A stretch of 64,000 bases of DNA from positions 1-64,000 of the forward strand of contig DASTFB010000047.1 in the NCBI GenBank assembly GCA_035709005.1, given 5' to 3'. How positions within the stretch are numbered: the stretch's first letter is position 1; each line of letters opens with the position of its first letter. Positions 26,967-38,990 of the stretch are shown here, piece after piece. The notes under the pieces are model-generated. The model saw nothing but the letters and a program-made list of their open reading frames with translations. It was not told where the DNA came from and ran no database searches. The position numbers were made by a program, and so were the translations under genes. Source of the stretch: Candidatus Methylomirabilota bacterium (lineage in GTDB: Bacteria; Methylomirabilota; Methylomirabilia; Rokubacteriales; CSP1-6).

Positions 26967-29243
26967 TCAGCAAACGGCCTCGGGGTCAAGGCAGTAGCGC
27001 TCCATGGCCGATGCGGCCCAGCGGGCGACGGTGAGCGACCGGCCGTCGGTCTCGAAGATCACGGCCCCGTCGCGGTCGGTCCGGTAGACACGAGCGCCGA
27101 TGGCCTCCAGGCGGGCCAGGGTCTCCGGGGCCGGATGGCCATAGCCGTTGCGCGAGCCCACCGAGATCACGGCGAAGGCCGGGCGGACGGCCGCCAGGAA
27201 CTCTGTAGTGCTGCCGTGGCGCGAGCCGTGGTGAGCGACCTTGAGCACCGTGGCTCCGAGCGGGCGCCCCGTGGCCAGCAGCTCCCGTTCCGCCGCCGCC
27301 GTCATATCGGAAGCGAACAGGAAGGACACGAGCCCGTGGTCGATCCTCACCACGAGCGCCTCGTCGTTGCCTCGCGGGGCCGGCGCCCCTACCGGCGGGC
27401 CGAGATGGAGCACCGGCACGCCCCCGATCCACCGGCGGCCCCCTGGGGGGACGGCCGTCCACTCCTCGGCGATAGTGAAGCGCCGCCGGACGGCTGGCAT
27501 CCCGCCGGCGTGATCCTGGTCGTCGTGGGTCGTCATCGCCACGGCCAGGCCCAGGAACCCGCGGTTCCACAGGAACGGCGCGACGACCCGCTCGCCCGTA
27601 TCGAGCCGCAGCGGTCCACCCGGCCCGGCGTCGATGAGCATCGCAGGCCCCTCCGGCGTTTCCACCACGATGGCGTCACCCTGGCCCACGTCGAGGACCG
27701 TGACGCGGAGTCGGCCGTCTGCCGGCCGCGCCAGCGGCCAGACGCTGATCACCAGCGCCAAGACGAGGAGCAGCCCGACACCGCCGGCGGCCCGGCGGGC
27801 TCGGGCCGGCGACGTCGGGCGGAGCTGCCAGGCGATGCGCCCACCGCCCAGGGCCAGCACGTAGGCGACGACGGCGGCGGCCGGAGGCGCGGGCAGATGC
27901 ACGAGCGCCCCGGGCATCGCGGCCGCCAGGGCGGCGCTCCAGCGCAGCAGGAGCAGCAACGGCCAGGTGGCGTGCAGGAAGAGGGAGCCCGCGGTGGCCT
28001 GGGCGAGCGTCAGGCTGCCGCCCGCGAGCCCGAGCACGGTCGTGAGCCCGGCCACGGGCACGACGGCGAGGTTGGCGACGGGGCCGATGAGCGAGAGCTG
28101 ATTGAAGTGCACGAGCGTGACCGGCAGGACGGCGATCTGCGCGGCCACGCTGACGCCCAGCGCGCCGGTCAGCCAGCCGCGCGGGAGCGGGGCCAGGATG
28201 ATCCCCAGCGTGGCGGCGAAGGACAGCTGAAAGCCTGGTTCCAGGAGATCCCCTGGACGCGCCGCGAGGATCAGCAGGGCTGCCATCGCCAGGCTGTTCA
28301 ATGCCGCGGCCTCGCGCTCGAGTAGCAGGGCGCTCAGGACGAGGATGGCCACGACGACCGCCCGGAGGACCGAGGGCTCCGGCCCGACGACCAGCGCGAA
28401 GGCGAGCACCCCGGCGATGGCCCCCACTGCGGCGCCCCGGCGGCCAGCGCGCCCCAGCCTCAGCAGCGCCCAGATCGAGCCGGCCACCAGCGCGACGTTG
28501 AAGCCGGAGACCGCGAGCACGTGGTAGACGCCGGCCCGCCGGAAGGCCTCGTCGAGCTCGGGCGGCAGATCGGCTCGATCGCCGAGCAGGAGACCGGCCA
28601 GCAGCGCGGCCGATGCCGGTGGCAACGAGTCGGCGATGGCTGCGCGAACCATCGATCGGACCCTGCCCGGCCACGACGGCTCCACCGGCGGGCCCGCGGT
28701 GAGCCGCTCGGCGCGGGCGCTGCCGACCACCAGGATGTCCTGACGGCGCAGGTGGGCCGCGTAGTCGAACCCGCCGGGGTTGCGGAAGCTTCGTGCCTCG
28801 TGCAAACGGGCCTCCACGCCGACGCGCTGGCCCGCAGTCAACGGTGGCAGCCCGGCTCCATAGGCGGTGAGGCGAATACGCCCGCAGTGGAGCGCGCCTG
28901 CCACCCGGTCGACCTCGACGAGCAGCTGCACCCGATCGGGCGCCAGGCGCACCGGCTCCGCGGCGAGGCGGCCCTCGACCGGGGCCGTGACCGGCAGGGC
29001 GAGATGGGCGACGTGACCGGGCGGCAGCGGCAATGGAGCGGCGCGCAGGGCTCCGGCGGCTCCGACGCCTACCAGCAACAACCCGACGGCGATGGTGGAT
29101 CGACCCAGGATCGGCAGGCTGATGCCCCAGGCGAGCGCGATGATCAGGACCGGCCAGGCCACCGACGGCGGGAACCAGGGCTGCACGGCGATCCCACCGG
29201 CGAAGGCGAGCGCCACCGGGACCAGCGGGACACGCGCGGCCAC
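26967..29243 (-). CDS. comEC: ComEC/Rec2 DNA-uptake channel protein
   Basis: A 758-residue inner-membrane protein forming the channel for transforming DNA. The N-terminal DUF4131 region has an OB-like domain (RLTAYGAGLPPLTAGQRVGV). A multi-pass competence domain follows, with YHVLAVSGFNVALVAGSIWA and AVVVAILVLSALLLEREAAA. The C-terminal metallo-beta-lactamase domain begins VTVLDVGQGDAIVVETPEGP and carries THDDQDHAGGMP and KVAHHGSRHGS. All three domains are intact. GTG 29243 is 6 bp after the comEA stop, forming a comEA-comEC unit. No pilus genes lie in the window. Confidence 0.92.
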   Translation of the reverse strand: MAARVPLVPVALAFAGGIAVQPWFPPSVAWPVLIIALAWGISLPILGRSTIAVGLLLVGVGAAGALRAAPLPLPPGHVAHLALPVTAPVEGRLAAEPVRLAPDRVQLLVEVDRVAGALHCGRIRLTAYGAGLPPLTAGQRVGVEARLHEARSFRNPGGFDYAAHLRRQDILVVGSARAERLTAGPPVEPSWPGRVRSMVRAAIADSLPPASAALLAGLLLGDRADLPPELDEAFRRAGVYHVLAVSGFNVALVAGSIWALLRLGRAGRRGAAVGAIAGVLAFALVVGPEPSVLRAVVVAILVLSALLLEREAAALNSLAMAALLILAARPGDLLEPGFQLSFAATLGIILAPLPRGWLTGALGVSVAAQIAVLPVTLVHFNQLSLIGPVANLAVVPVAGLTTVLGLAGGSLTLAQATAGSLFLHATWPLLLLLRWSAALAAAMPGALVHLPAPPAAAVVAYVLALGGGRIAWQLRPTSPARARRAAGGVGLLLVLALVISVWPLARPADGRLRVTVLDVGQGDAIVVETPEGPAMLIDAGPGGPLRLDTGERVVAPFLWNRGFLGLAVAMTTHDDQDHAGGMPAVRRRFTIAEEWTAVPPGGRRWIGGVPVLHLGPPVGAPAPRGNDEALVVRIDHGLVSFLFASDMTAAAERELLATGRPLGATVLKVAHHGSRHGSTTEFLAAVRPAFAVISVGSRNGYGHPAPETLARLEAIGARVYRTDRDGAVIFETDGRSLTVARWAASAMERYCLDPEAVC

Positions 29244-29249
29244 GGCTGG

Positions 29250-29627
29250 TCACTCGCCGACGGTGACGAACTTCCGCAGACGCTCCAGCTTGGCGGCGCC
29301 GATCCCTCTCACGGCGCGCAGGTCCTCGATCGACCCGAAGGCACCGCCCACTTGCCGGCGTTCCACGATTCGGGCGGCGAGCCAGGGCCCGACGCCAGGC
29401 AGGCGCGCCAGCTCGGCCGCCGTGGCGTGATTGAGGTCGACCGGCCGGTGGTCGGCGGCCGCGGCGGTCTGGACGGCGGGCCGCCTGTCGAGCTGCTCGA
29501 GGCGCTCGGCGAGGACGGGATGCGCGGCACGCCACTGTCGAACGGCCAGCCCGGCGCCGGCGGCTGCGAGGAAGACGAAGAGCAGCAGGAGCTGCCGCCC
29601 GGTGTAGAGCGCCATGCCGCTCACCAT
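29250..29627 (-). CDS. comEA: ComEA-like DNA-binding protein (helix-hairpin-helix)
   Basis: A 125-residue protein with one N-terminal membrane anchor (RQLLLLFVFLAAAGAGLAV) and a C-terminal double helix-hairpin-helix: VDLNHATAAELARLPGVGPW then IEDLRAVRGIGAAKLERLR. This is the layout of ComEA, the periplasmic dsDNA receptor for transformation. ATG 29615 is an alternative start. Immediately followed by comEC. Confidence 0.87.
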   Translation of the reverse strand: MVSGMALYTGRQLLLLFVFLAAAGAGLAVRQWRAAHPVLAERLEQLDRRPAVQTAAAADHRPVDLNHATAAELARLPGVGPWLAARIVERRQVGGAFGSIEDLRAVRGIGAAKLERLRKFVTVGE

Positions 29628-29704
29628 GCACCAGGCGGTGAGCGGCCGCTAGAGTGGAAGAAACCTGACTGCCGTCAGTGGCGGCGATTGCTAGCGATCA
29701 GCGG

Positions 29705-30817
29705 TCACGGGCAGAGGGCGGCCCGGGTGATGGTGATCGTGTCTTTGGCGTGCCACTCCGAAGCGGCGAATGCCTCGTTGATCTGCTCGAGCGGGTAGGT
29801 GTGGGAGATCAGCCTGTCGAATGGCCAGCGGCGGCGGTTGCGCACGAGAAAGTCCAGGGCCCGCGGGATCACCCAGGGGTCGTACATGATCACGCCGACG
29901 ATGCGCTTGGCGCCCCAGACGAGTTGAGCCGGCTCGAGCTCGACCCTGGCGCCGCGGCTGATCGTGCCGATCTCCAGATATGTCCCGCCCTGGCGCAGCA
30001 TCTCGAGCCCCTCGGGGATGACCTCCGGGAAGCCGACGAAGTCACAGACGACGTGGGCGCCCGCGCCCCCGGTGAGCGTGCGGACGAGGTTCACGCGCTC
30101 CTTGCGGTCGCTGACTTCGCGCAGATCGATGGTGTGATCGGCGCCAAAGGCCCGGGCCAGCTGCAGCCGACCGGGAAGGCGATCGATCACGATCACGACC
30201 GAGGCGCCCAGGTCCCGCGCGACGGCGGCGGCCTGCAGGCCGAGGCCGCCGGCGCCCTGCAGGACGACCGTGTCCCCCAGCCGCACGCCTGCCGTGTGCA
30301 GGCCGAAGATGACCTGGGAGAGGGCACAGTTCACGGGCGCCACCAGCGTGTCGGGAAGCTCGTCGGGCACCTTGAAGATGGCTCCCCCGGGACGCAGGTA
30401 GTAATACTCGGCGAAGGCGCCGTGGAAGTGGGGGAACTGCGACGGGCCGAGCGGCCGGCCGACCTTGGCCAGGCACGCCGCCGGCTGCTTGTCGAGACAG
30501 GCCGGACACCGGCCGCAGGGATAGAAGTACGCGTAGGCGACCCGATCGCCCTCGGCCAGCGGCCGGCCGAGCGAATCCGTCTTCACCCGCGCGCCCAGGC
30601 GGGCGACACGGCCTGTCATCTCGTGGCCGAAGATCCAGCCGTCGGCAGGCAGCTTGAGCGGCGCGTCGCCGCGCCAGAAGTGGAGGTCGGAACCGCACAC
30701 GTTGGCCAGGGAGACCCGAACCAGGACGGCGTCGGGCTCGACGTCGGGCAGGGGCAGCTCCCGGATCTCGAACGGCTTGCCGGGACCGAAGAAGACGGCG
30801 GCCCTACCGGTAGCCAC
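29705..30817 (-). CDS. Zinc-dependent alcohol dehydrogenase (MDR family)
   Basis: A 370-residue medium-chain dehydrogenase/reductase. Catalytic zinc region: ANVCGSDLHFW and IFGHEMTGRVARLG. Structural zinc Cys set: CGRCPACLDKQPAAC. Rossmann motif: VVLQGAGGLGLQAAAVARDLG, followed by VIDR, whose acidic residue suggests NAD. Substrate cannot be assigned. GTG 30817 has TGAGGAG 7 nt upstream and lies 11 bp after lysC. The open frame upstream overlaps lysC and is not coding. Confidence 0.88.
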   Translation of the reverse strand: MATGRAAVFFGPGKPFEIRELPLPDVEPDAVLVRVSLANVCGSDLHFWRGDAPLKLPADGWIFGHEMTGRVARLGARVKTDSLGRPLAEGDRVAYAYFYPCGRCPACLDKQPAACLAKVGRPLGPSQFPHFHGAFAEYYYLRPGGAIFKVPDELPDTLVAPVNCALSQVIFGLHTAGVRLGDTVVLQGAGGLGLQAAAVARDLGASVVIVIDRLPGRLQLARAFGADHTIDLREVSDRKERVNLVRTLTGGAGAHVVCDFVGFPEVIPEGLEMLRQGGTYLEIGTISRGARVELEPAQLVWGAKRIVGVIMYDPWVIPRALDFLVRNRRRWPFDRLISHTYPLEQINEAFAASEWHAKDTITITRAALCP

Positions 30818-30828
30818 GTCGGCGCTCC

Positions 30829-32058
<1,230 letters not shown>

Positions 32059-32112
32059 GACTCGAGCATCGTATCACCTGAGTTGCGGTCCAGTCGAATG
32101 CGCGCGCTCGCA

Positions 32113-33093
32113 TCAGACCCCGCCCTCTGGGGCCGGCGGCCGGCGGGCCTCAGTCAGGCTCAGGTGCTCGTGCAGCAGGTAGAGCCAGCCGATCGCGGTG
32201 ATCGGGATGACCTGGCTGGCGTGGAAGACGATCGCGTAGCCGAGGGCCGAGGGGCGGGCGACGTCGAAGATAGCCAGGGCCAGCACCGCCGCGTAGTGGA
32301 AGACCCCCACGTACCCGGGCGCCGACGGCACGCTGATGCCCAGGCCGACGAAGGCGAGCACGGTCCAGGCGGCGATCACCGGCAGGTCCAGCTCCATCGC
32401 TCGAAAGGCCACCCAGGCGGCGAGCGCCGGCATGATCCATACCAGGACGCTCCACACCGCCAGGGGGGCCCGATGCGCAGGACTGCGGATGCCGTCGAGG
32501 CCGTGGACGAAGCGCTCCAGGACGACGGCCAGACGGCCGGCGCCACGGGGCCAGCGCGTCAGGAGCTTTCGGGCTAGCCGCGGGCCGGCCTCGGGGGCCA
32601 CCGTCAGCCAGCCCAGCACGGCCACCGCCACCATGTCGATGGCGAGCAGCGTGGCCGCACCCCAGCGGAAGATCGGCGGCACCGGAATGAGCAGCACGAG
32701 CACCCCGAGGATCAGGACGATGGCCAGGCTGTCGAGGACGCGCTCGACGATGAGGGTGGCCAGGGTCGTCCAGAAGCCACGGTGCCAGCGGCGGGCCACC
32801 ACGTAGACCCGCACGACCTCGCCGGCGCGGAAGGGCAGCACGTTGTTGGCCATGTAGCCGATCATCATGGCCGGCACCAGCCCGGGCGGCTCGGGCCCGG
32901 GCGGAAAGAGATAGCGCCAGCGCCGCGCCCGCACCCAGAGCCCGCCGGTGCCCAGCGCGGCGCTGAGGATCACCCAGCCGAGGCGAGTCTGACGGAGCTG
33001 ATCGGCCAGCTCGGCCAGGTCCACGCTCCAGAGCAGGAAGACGAGCAGCCCGGCGCTGAGGGCGAGTCCGGCGGCGAGCTTCAGCCGATTCAA
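32113..33093 (-). CDS. Lysylphosphatidylglycerol synthase TM-region / UPF0104 membrane protein
   Basis: A 326-residue polytopic membrane protein with about eight helices, matching the flippase-like domain of the MprF/AglD family (UPF0104). MIGYMANNVLPFRAGEVVRV is the best conserved stretch, and FVGLGISVPSAPGYVGVFHY is the second. Proteins of this family without a soluble synthase domain are thought to handle lipids or glycolipids at the inner membrane; the substrate is unknown. It sits 15 bp after thrC and 54 bp before lysC. Confidence 0.8.
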   Translation of the reverse strand: MNRLKLAAGLALSAGLLVFLLWSVDLAELADQLRQTRLGWVILSAALGTGGLWVRARRWRYLFPPGPEPPGLVPAMMIGYMANNVLPFRAGEVVRVYVVARRWHRGFWTTLATLIVERVLDSLAIVLILGVLVLLIPVPPIFRWGAATLLAIDMVAVAVLGWLTVAPEAGPRLARKLLTRWPRGAGRLAVVLERFVHGLDGIRSPAHRAPLAVWSVLVWIMPALAAWVAFRAMELDLPVIAAWTVLAFVGLGISVPSAPGYVGVFHYAAVLALAIFDVARPSALGYAIVFHASQVIPITAIGWLYLLHEHLSLTEARRPPAPEGGV

Positions 33094-33108
33094 CGCCGCG
33101 GTCGCCGT

Positions 33109-34170
33109 TCAGAGCCCGAGTTGCGCGAGGACGGCCTTGAGATCGGCGGGGACGGTGCTGGGGCGCGAGGCCGACTCCAGGGCGGTGTCGGTGTCCTTCA
33201 AGCCGTGTCCGGTCAGTGTGAGCACCAGGGTGGAGGCGGCCTCGAAGCGGCCGGCCTTCACGCCCTTGATGAGCCCGGCCACGGTCGCGGCCGAGGCGGG
33301 CTCCATGAAGATGCCCTCGGCCCGGGCCAGCAGACGATACGCCTGGAGGATCTCCTCGTCGGTCACGGTGTCGATCCAGCCGCGCGAGTCCTTGAGCGCC
33401 TCCAGCGCCGGCCCCCAGCTGGCCGGATTTCCGATCTTGATGGCGGTCGCGACGGTACGCGGCTCGGGGATGATTCTGTTTTCATAGATCGGGGCGGCCC
33501 CGGCCGCCTGGAAGCCGACCATCCGGGGCAGCTCCTTCGCCCGGCCCGCCTTGTGATACTCGCGGTAACCCCGCCAGTAGGCGGTGATGTTCCCGGCGTT
33601 GCCTACCGGAACCAGGTGGTAGTCGGGAGCGCGGCCGAGCTGGTCGACGATTTCGAAGGACGCGGTCTTCTGGCCCTCCAGGCGAAACGGGTTGAGGGAG
33701 TTCACCAGCGTGACCGGATGCGTTTGGGAGATCTGCCGCACGATGGCCAGGGCCTGATCGAAGTTGCCGTCCACCATCACGACCTTTGCCCCGTGGATGG
33801 CGGCCTGGGAGAGCTTGCCCAGCGCGATGGCGCCTTTCGGCACCATGACGAAGGCCTGCACGCCGGCCCGGGCGGCGAACGCCGCCGCCGAGGCCGAGGT
33901 GTTGCCGGTGGACGCGCAGATCACGGCCCGCGAACCCGCCTCCAGCGCCTTGGAGATGGCCATCGTCATGCCGCGATCCTTGAAGGACCCCGTGGGGTTG
34001 AAGCCCTCGCACTTGAGATAGATGTGCAGGCTGGGATCGATCGCCTCGGTCAGGCGCAGGGCCGGGATGAGCGGCGTGTTGCCCTCGTGCAGGGTCACGA
34101 TCGGCGTCTTGTCGGACACCGGCAGAAACTCCCGGTAGCGGGCGATGACTCCCCGCCACGCCGCGCTCAT
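33109..34170 (-). CDS. thrC: Threonine synthase
   Basis: PLP enzyme converting O-phosphohomoserine to threonine. From MSAAWRGVIARYREFLPVSD the protein has 353 residues, with EGNTPLIPAL, FNPTGSFKDRGMTMAI (PLP Lys), CASTGNTSASAAAFAARAGV and VPVGNAGNITAYWRGYRE. ATG 34206 is an alternative that adds MAPAKPALKHDG, but that lies over a hairpin and family proteins begin near the shorter start. It follows hom by about 100 bp. thrB is absent from the window. Confidence 0.92.
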   Translation of the reverse strand: MSAAWRGVIARYREFLPVSDKTPIVTLHEGNTPLIPALRLTEAIDPSLHIYLKCEGFNPTGSFKDRGMTMAISKALEAGSRAVICASTGNTSASAAAFAARAGVQAFVMVPKGAIALGKLSQAAIHGAKVVMVDGNFDQALAIVRQISQTHPVTLVNSLNPFRLEGQKTASFEIVDQLGRAPDYHLVPVGNAGNITAYWRGYREYHKAGRAKELPRMVGFQAAGAAPIYENRIIPEPRTVATAIKIGNPASWGPALEALKDSRGWIDTVTDEEILQAYRLLARAEGIFMEPASAATVAGLIKGVKAGRFEAASTLVLTLTGHGLKDTDTALESASRPSTVPADLKAVLAQLGL

Positions 34171-34184
34171 TCCGTCATGCTTGA

Positions 34185-34203
34185 GCGCCGGCTTCGCCGG
34201 CGC
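34185..34203 (-). promoter_or_regulatory. Stable hairpin in the hom-thrC intergenic leader
   Basis: GCGCCGGC at 34185-34192 and GCCGGCGC at 34196-34203 form a perfect 8-bp stem with a 3-base loop, 14 bp before the thrC start used here. There is no T-run. It could affect mRNA processing or thrC translation, or be a chance GC palindrome. Confidence 0.35.
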
Positions 34204-34278
34204 CATCCGCTGCTGGGGATGGCTCGGAGGGGGCCGTCGCGCCCCACAGGGCGCGCCCGTGTATCGCCCCTCCGCTGC

Positions 34279-35583
<1,305 letters not shown>

Positions 35584-35584
35584 T

Positions 35585-36757
35585 TCAACGGCCGAGGTGC
35601 TTGAGGCCGCGCAGCGCCTGCCGGATCCGCTGCTCGTTCTCTACCAGGGCGAACCGGACGTAGCCCTCGCCGTACTCGCCGAAGCCGATGCCCGGGGAGA
35701 CGGCGACCTTGGCCTCCTGAATCAGGAGCTTGGCGAATTCCAGGGACCCGATGGCGCGGAACGCCTCGGGGATGGGCGCCCAGACGAACATGGTGCCCTG
35801 AGGCTTGGGCACGACCCAGCCCAGCTTGTTGAGGCCGTCGACCAGGACGTTGCGGCGGCGGCGGTGGACCTCGACGATGTCGGCCACCACCGATTGGTCG
35901 CCCTCCAGCGCGATGATCCCGGCGATCTGCACGGGCTGAAAGGCACCGTAGTCCAGGTACGATTTGATACGGGACAGCGCGTGGATCATGGTCCGGTTTC
36001 CGCACGCGAAGGCCAGGCGCCAGCCGGCCATGTTGTACGACTTCGAGGTGGAGAACAGCTCGACCCCCACGTCTTTGGCCCCCGGCACCTCGAGGAACGA
36101 GGGAGGCCGGTAGCCGTCGAAGGCGAAGTCGGCGTAGGCGAAGTCGTGAACCACCATCAAGCGGTGCTCGCGGGCGAATTCGACGACGCGTTCGAAGAAG
36201 GCCCGGTCCACGCACATGGTGGTGGGGTTGTGCGGGAACGACAGGATGAGCAGCTTGGCCTTGGGCCAGGCCAGCCGGGCCGTCTCTTGCAGGCGCGCGA
36301 AGAACTCGTCGGCGCTGCCGCTCAAGGGAACCGAGCGGAGATCGCCATCGGCGATGACGACCGAATAGGCGTGGATCGGGTACGTGGGGTTGGGCACGAG
36401 CACGCCGTCGCCCGGTTGCAGGACGGCCAGGGCCAGGTGGGCCAGACCCTCCTTGGCGCCGATGGTGGCGATGGCTTCGGTGTCGGGATCGAGCTCCACA
36501 CCGTAGCGCTCGCGGTACCAACGGGTGATGGCGACCCGGATCCGGGTGATGCCGCGGGACGCGGAGTAGCGGTGGTTCTTGGGATTCTGGGCGGCTTCGA
36601 TCAGCTTGGCGACGATGTGCTTGGGCGTCCCCAGGTCGGGGTTGCCCATGCCCAGGTCGATGATGTCCTCGCCTCGCGCGCGGGCCTTCGTCTTGAGGTC
36701 GTTGACGATCGCGAAAACGTAGGGGGGCAGGCGCTTGATTCGATAGAACTCATCCAT
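35585..36757 (-). CDS. alaC: Class I/II aminotransferase, AlaC-like
   Basis: A 390-residue PLP aminotransferase most like glutamate-pyruvate transaminase AlaC. It opens [20 protein letters not shown], typical of that group, then [60 protein letters not shown] and [16 protein letters not shown] (PLP Lys) follow. Family membership is firm; alanine as main substrate is inferred. First gene of the minus-strand run alaC-hom-thrC, behind a good promoter. Confidence 0.87.
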   Translation of the reverse strand: MDEFYRIKRLPPYVFAIVNDLKTKARARGEDIIDLGMGNPDLGTPKHIVAKLIEAAQNPKNHRYSASRGITRIRVAITRWYRERYGVELDPDTEAIATIGAKEGLAHLALAVLQPGDGVLVPNPTYPIHAYSVVIADGDLRSVPLSGSADEFFARLQETARLAWPKAKLLILSFPHNPTTMCVDRAFFERVVEFAREHRLMVVHDFAYADFAFDGYRPPSFLEVPGAKDVGVELFSTSKSYNMAGWRLAFACGNRTMIHALSRIKSYLDYGAFQPVQIAGIIALEGDQSVVADIVEVHRRRRNVLVDGLNKLGWVVPKPQGTMFVWAPIPEAFRAIGSLEFAKLLIQEAKVAVSPGIGFGEYGEGYVRFALVENEQRIRQALRGLKHLGR

Positions 36758-36785
36758 GCGGGCGTCCTTTCACCGACATCCGAAG

Positions 36786-36815
36786 ATGATACTTCGCGCC
36801 GTTCGGAAGTGTCAA
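36786..36815 (-). promoter_or_regulatory. Promoter of alaC-hom-thrC
   Basis: On the minus strand, TTGACA (36815-36810) and TATCAT (36791-36786) are separated by 18 bp, with the alaC ATG about 29 bp after the -10. It has a perfect -35 hexamer and is one of the clearest promoters in the window. It lies in the 221-bp divergent gap before the M23 peptidase start used here. Confidence 0.65.
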
Positions 36816-36978
36816 CAAATCGAGATCTCACGCATAGTTACGCCCCGTTCCTTCTGCTCGTCGCGCGCAAGGCCGGACACAAGTTGGCGCGCGCGTGTCG
36901 GAATGGCAGGTTTCTGCGCCCCAAGCGGTTGATTCTATTCGTATGAAAGTCGGCACGGCGCTTGCCGAGGTCCGGGGC

Positions 36979-38109
36979 ATGGCCTTCGTACCTCCTGCCC
37001 CTTCGCTCGGCCGAGCCAAGACCCCGAACAGGCGAGTCGACCACAAACAGCAGTTCAGTCTCTTGATCGTCCGCGGGGATGGCGTCCGCGTCCTGCGGCT
37101 CAATTTCCCCCGGCGCCTGCCCGCGGTGCTGACGGCGGCGATGCTCGTGGCCACGGCGAGTCTGGCCACGCTGGTCGGCGACTGGTGGCACGTTCGGCAG
37201 CGGCTGAGCGATGCGGCGTCGCTCTTCCAGCAGGTCGATCAGCAGCAGGCGATGATCGACGCCTTCACCCGTGGGGCGGCCTCGCTGCGCCAGGAAGTGC
37301 AGGGGTGGCGGGACTTGCATGCGCGGATCTGGGAGCCGTTCGGGCCCGAAGTGACGCCCCGGCCGGCTCAGAGCGGGGTGGGCGGCAGCCGGTCCACTCC
37401 CAGCCAGCCTGCGAACCCAACGCCGCTGAGCGAGCTGGAGCTTCTCTCCGAGCAGGTCAAGGAGCAGGGTCAAAGCCTGCGGGCCCTCGATCGTCTGATC
37501 GGCAGGGCCCACAAGGCGTTGCGGGGGCTGCCCTCGCGGTGGCCGGTGAGGGGGGGCGTCAACTCCGAGTTCGGCAAGCGCGCCTCGCCGTGGACCAAAG
37601 AGCCGGAGTTTCATTCCGGGATGGACATCGCCGCTCATCGCGGCACGCCGGTGAAAGCGCCGGCGGCGGGCGTCGTGCAGCACGCCGGGCCCGGCGGCGA
37701 GTACGGGCTCGCCGTGATCATCAATCATGACAACGGCGTGCGGACGCTGTACGGTCACCTCTCGAAGGTCCTGGTCCAGCGGGGCCAGCGCGTGGACCGA
37801 GGTGGCGTGGTCGGACTGAGCGGCAACACGGGGCGCTCCTCGGGCCCGCACTTGCACTACGAAGTCTACGTCAACGGCCGGCCCGTGAACCCGCGCGCCT
37901 ATCTGTGGGACGATGGAGGAGGTAGCGGGACGGCCGCGAGGCAATCGCCGGCGAAGAAGGCGGTGGCGCGGGCCACCCCGGCTCCGGAGCCCTCTCCCAG
38001 CGGCACCGTTGGAGACAGCGCATCAACAGCTCGCAAAGAAGTCCAGGCAGAGCCCGTTGAAGACGTCGGGTCGCTCCCAGAAGTACACGTGCCCAGCCCC
38101 GGGCACTAG
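36979..38109 (+). CDS. M23 family peptidoglycan endopeptidase, membrane-anchored
   Basis: A LytM-type zinc metallopeptidase expected to cut peptidoglycan cross-links in the periplasm. A cytoplasmic N-terminus precedes one membrane segment (LPAVLTAAMLVATASLATLV). A coiled coil (WHVRQRLSDAASLFQQVDQQ onward) and a Pro/Ser linker follow. The M23 domain has FHSGMDIAAHRGTPVKAPAA (first His and Asp ligands), LYGHLSKVLVQRGQ and SGPHLHYEVYVNGRPVNP (HxH). The C-terminal 50 residues are low-complexity. ATG 36979 has GAGG 8 nt upstream; 36943 and 36895 are alternatives. The 3' end overlaps the convergent hydrolase by 87 bp. Confidence 0.86.
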   Translation: MAFVPPAPSLGRAKTPNRRVDHKQQFSLLIVRGDGVRVLRLNFPRRLPAVLTAAMLVATASLATLVGDWWHVRQRLSDAASLFQQVDQQQAMIDAFTRGAASLRQEVQGWRDLHARIWEPFGPEVTPRPAQSGVGGSRSTPSQPANPTPLSELELLSEQVKEQGQSLRALDRLIGRAHKALRGLPSRWPVRGGVNSEFGKRASPWTKEPEFHSGMDIAAHRGTPVKAPAAGVVQHAGPGGEYGLAVIINHDNGVRTLYGHLSKVLVQRGQRVDRGGVVGLSGNTGRSSGPHLHYEVYVNGRPVNPRAYLWDDGGGSGTAARQSPAKKAVARATPAPEPSPSGTVGDSASTARKEVQAEPVEDVGSLPEVHVPSPGH

Positions 38110-38820
38110 GTCCAGCCGCGCGCCCGGCATCCGGGCGGCCAGCTCCCGAGAGAAGCGCGGCGGCAACAGGATGTCGTCCTCTCCCACGCTGACCAGCGTG
38201 GGACATCGGATGTCGGCCACCCGGTCCAGCGTGTCGTGCGTGACCACGGCCTCCAGCTGACGCAGAAAGCCGATCAGGTTTTGTGGGTAGGGGTTGGCCA
38301 GCGCGTTCTGGACGATCATCTCCACGAATTCCGGGCGCTCGTTGTAGGTCCTGGCCGCGAAGAGCCAGAACCCCATCAGCCGGAAGGCGCGCTCGTACCC
38401 CATCGCGCTGCGTACCTCGCGCCAGGTCGCGCTGAGCGCAGTGAGATAGTGATCCGGCCGAGCCAGGGTGCAGCCCAGGTGCAGGGCGCGGACACGGTCG
38501 GGGTGGCGCAGGGCAAGCTTCTGGGCGACCATCCCGCCCATCGACACGCCGACGACGCGGGCGCGCTCGATTCCCAGCGCGTCCAGGAGCCCGCGGGTGT
38601 CGTCGGCCATCATCGCCGTGGTGTACGGGATGTCGGGGGCATCGGTCTGCCCGGTCCCGCGGTTGTCGAACGCGATCACCCGGTACTGCGCGGCCAGCGC
38701 CGCCATCTGAAAGCCCCAGGCCAGGTGATCGCCGCTCAGCCCCATGATGAGGAGCAGGGGCTCGCCCGCGCCCGCCTCCACGTAGAACATCTCGATGTCC
38801 CCGACCCGGACCTTCGGCAC
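38023..38820 (-). CDS. Alpha/beta hydrolase
   Basis: A 265-residue alpha/beta hydrolase. Oxyanion-hole region: LLLIMGLSGDHLAWG. Strand 4: VIAFDNRGTGQTDAPD. Nucleophile elbow: VVGVSMGGMVAQKLALRHPD with Ser. The acid is probably the Asp in VSVGEDDILLPP, and the catalytic His lies in VPGAGHVYFWE. Similar proteins include 3-oxoadipate enol-lactonase and related esterases; the substrate is not determinable. The last 29 codons overlap the M23 peptidase tail on the other strand. A repeat array starts 12 bp upstream of its start codon. Confidence 0.87.
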   Translation of the reverse strand: MPKVRVGDIEMFYVEAGAGEPLLLIMGLSGDHLAWGFQMAALAAQYRVIAFDNRGTGQTDAPDIPYTTAMMADDTRGLLDALGIERARVVGVSMGGMVAQKLALRHPDRVRALHLGCTLARPDHYLTALSATWREVRSAMGYERAFRLMGFWLFAARTYNERPEFVEMIVQNALANPYPQNLIGFLRQLEAVVTHDTLDRVADIRCPTLVSVGEDDILLPPRFSRELAARMPGARLDLVPGAGHVYFWERPDVFNGLCLDFFASC

Positions 38821-38831
38821 GGCGACCGATG

Positions 38832-38990
38832 GTCCCGACTCAGATCGGGCGACAGATCAAGCGCCGCGGGGGATTGCGTCGGGGCATGGGCGTGGCGACA
38901 GCCCGGGTGCCCATGCCCTCTTCAAGCCGCCCGTGCCCTGTTCAATCAGCCCGGGTGCCCATGCCCTGTTCAAGCAGCCCATGCCCTGTC
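38832..38990 (+). repeat. Palindrome-ended 75-bp-period repeat, locus R1 (plus orientation)
   Basis: One body unit from 38832 ends in a hairpin with perfect 10-bp arms (GGGCATGGGC 38882-38891, GCCCATGCCC 38909-38918) and the tail TCTTCAA. Three further short tail copies of GCCC[AG]TGCCCTG follow to 38990. The final copy supplies the stop codon of oppF. Together with R2 it brackets oppF-oppD in inverted orientation. No ORF of its own is credible. Confidence 0.85.
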
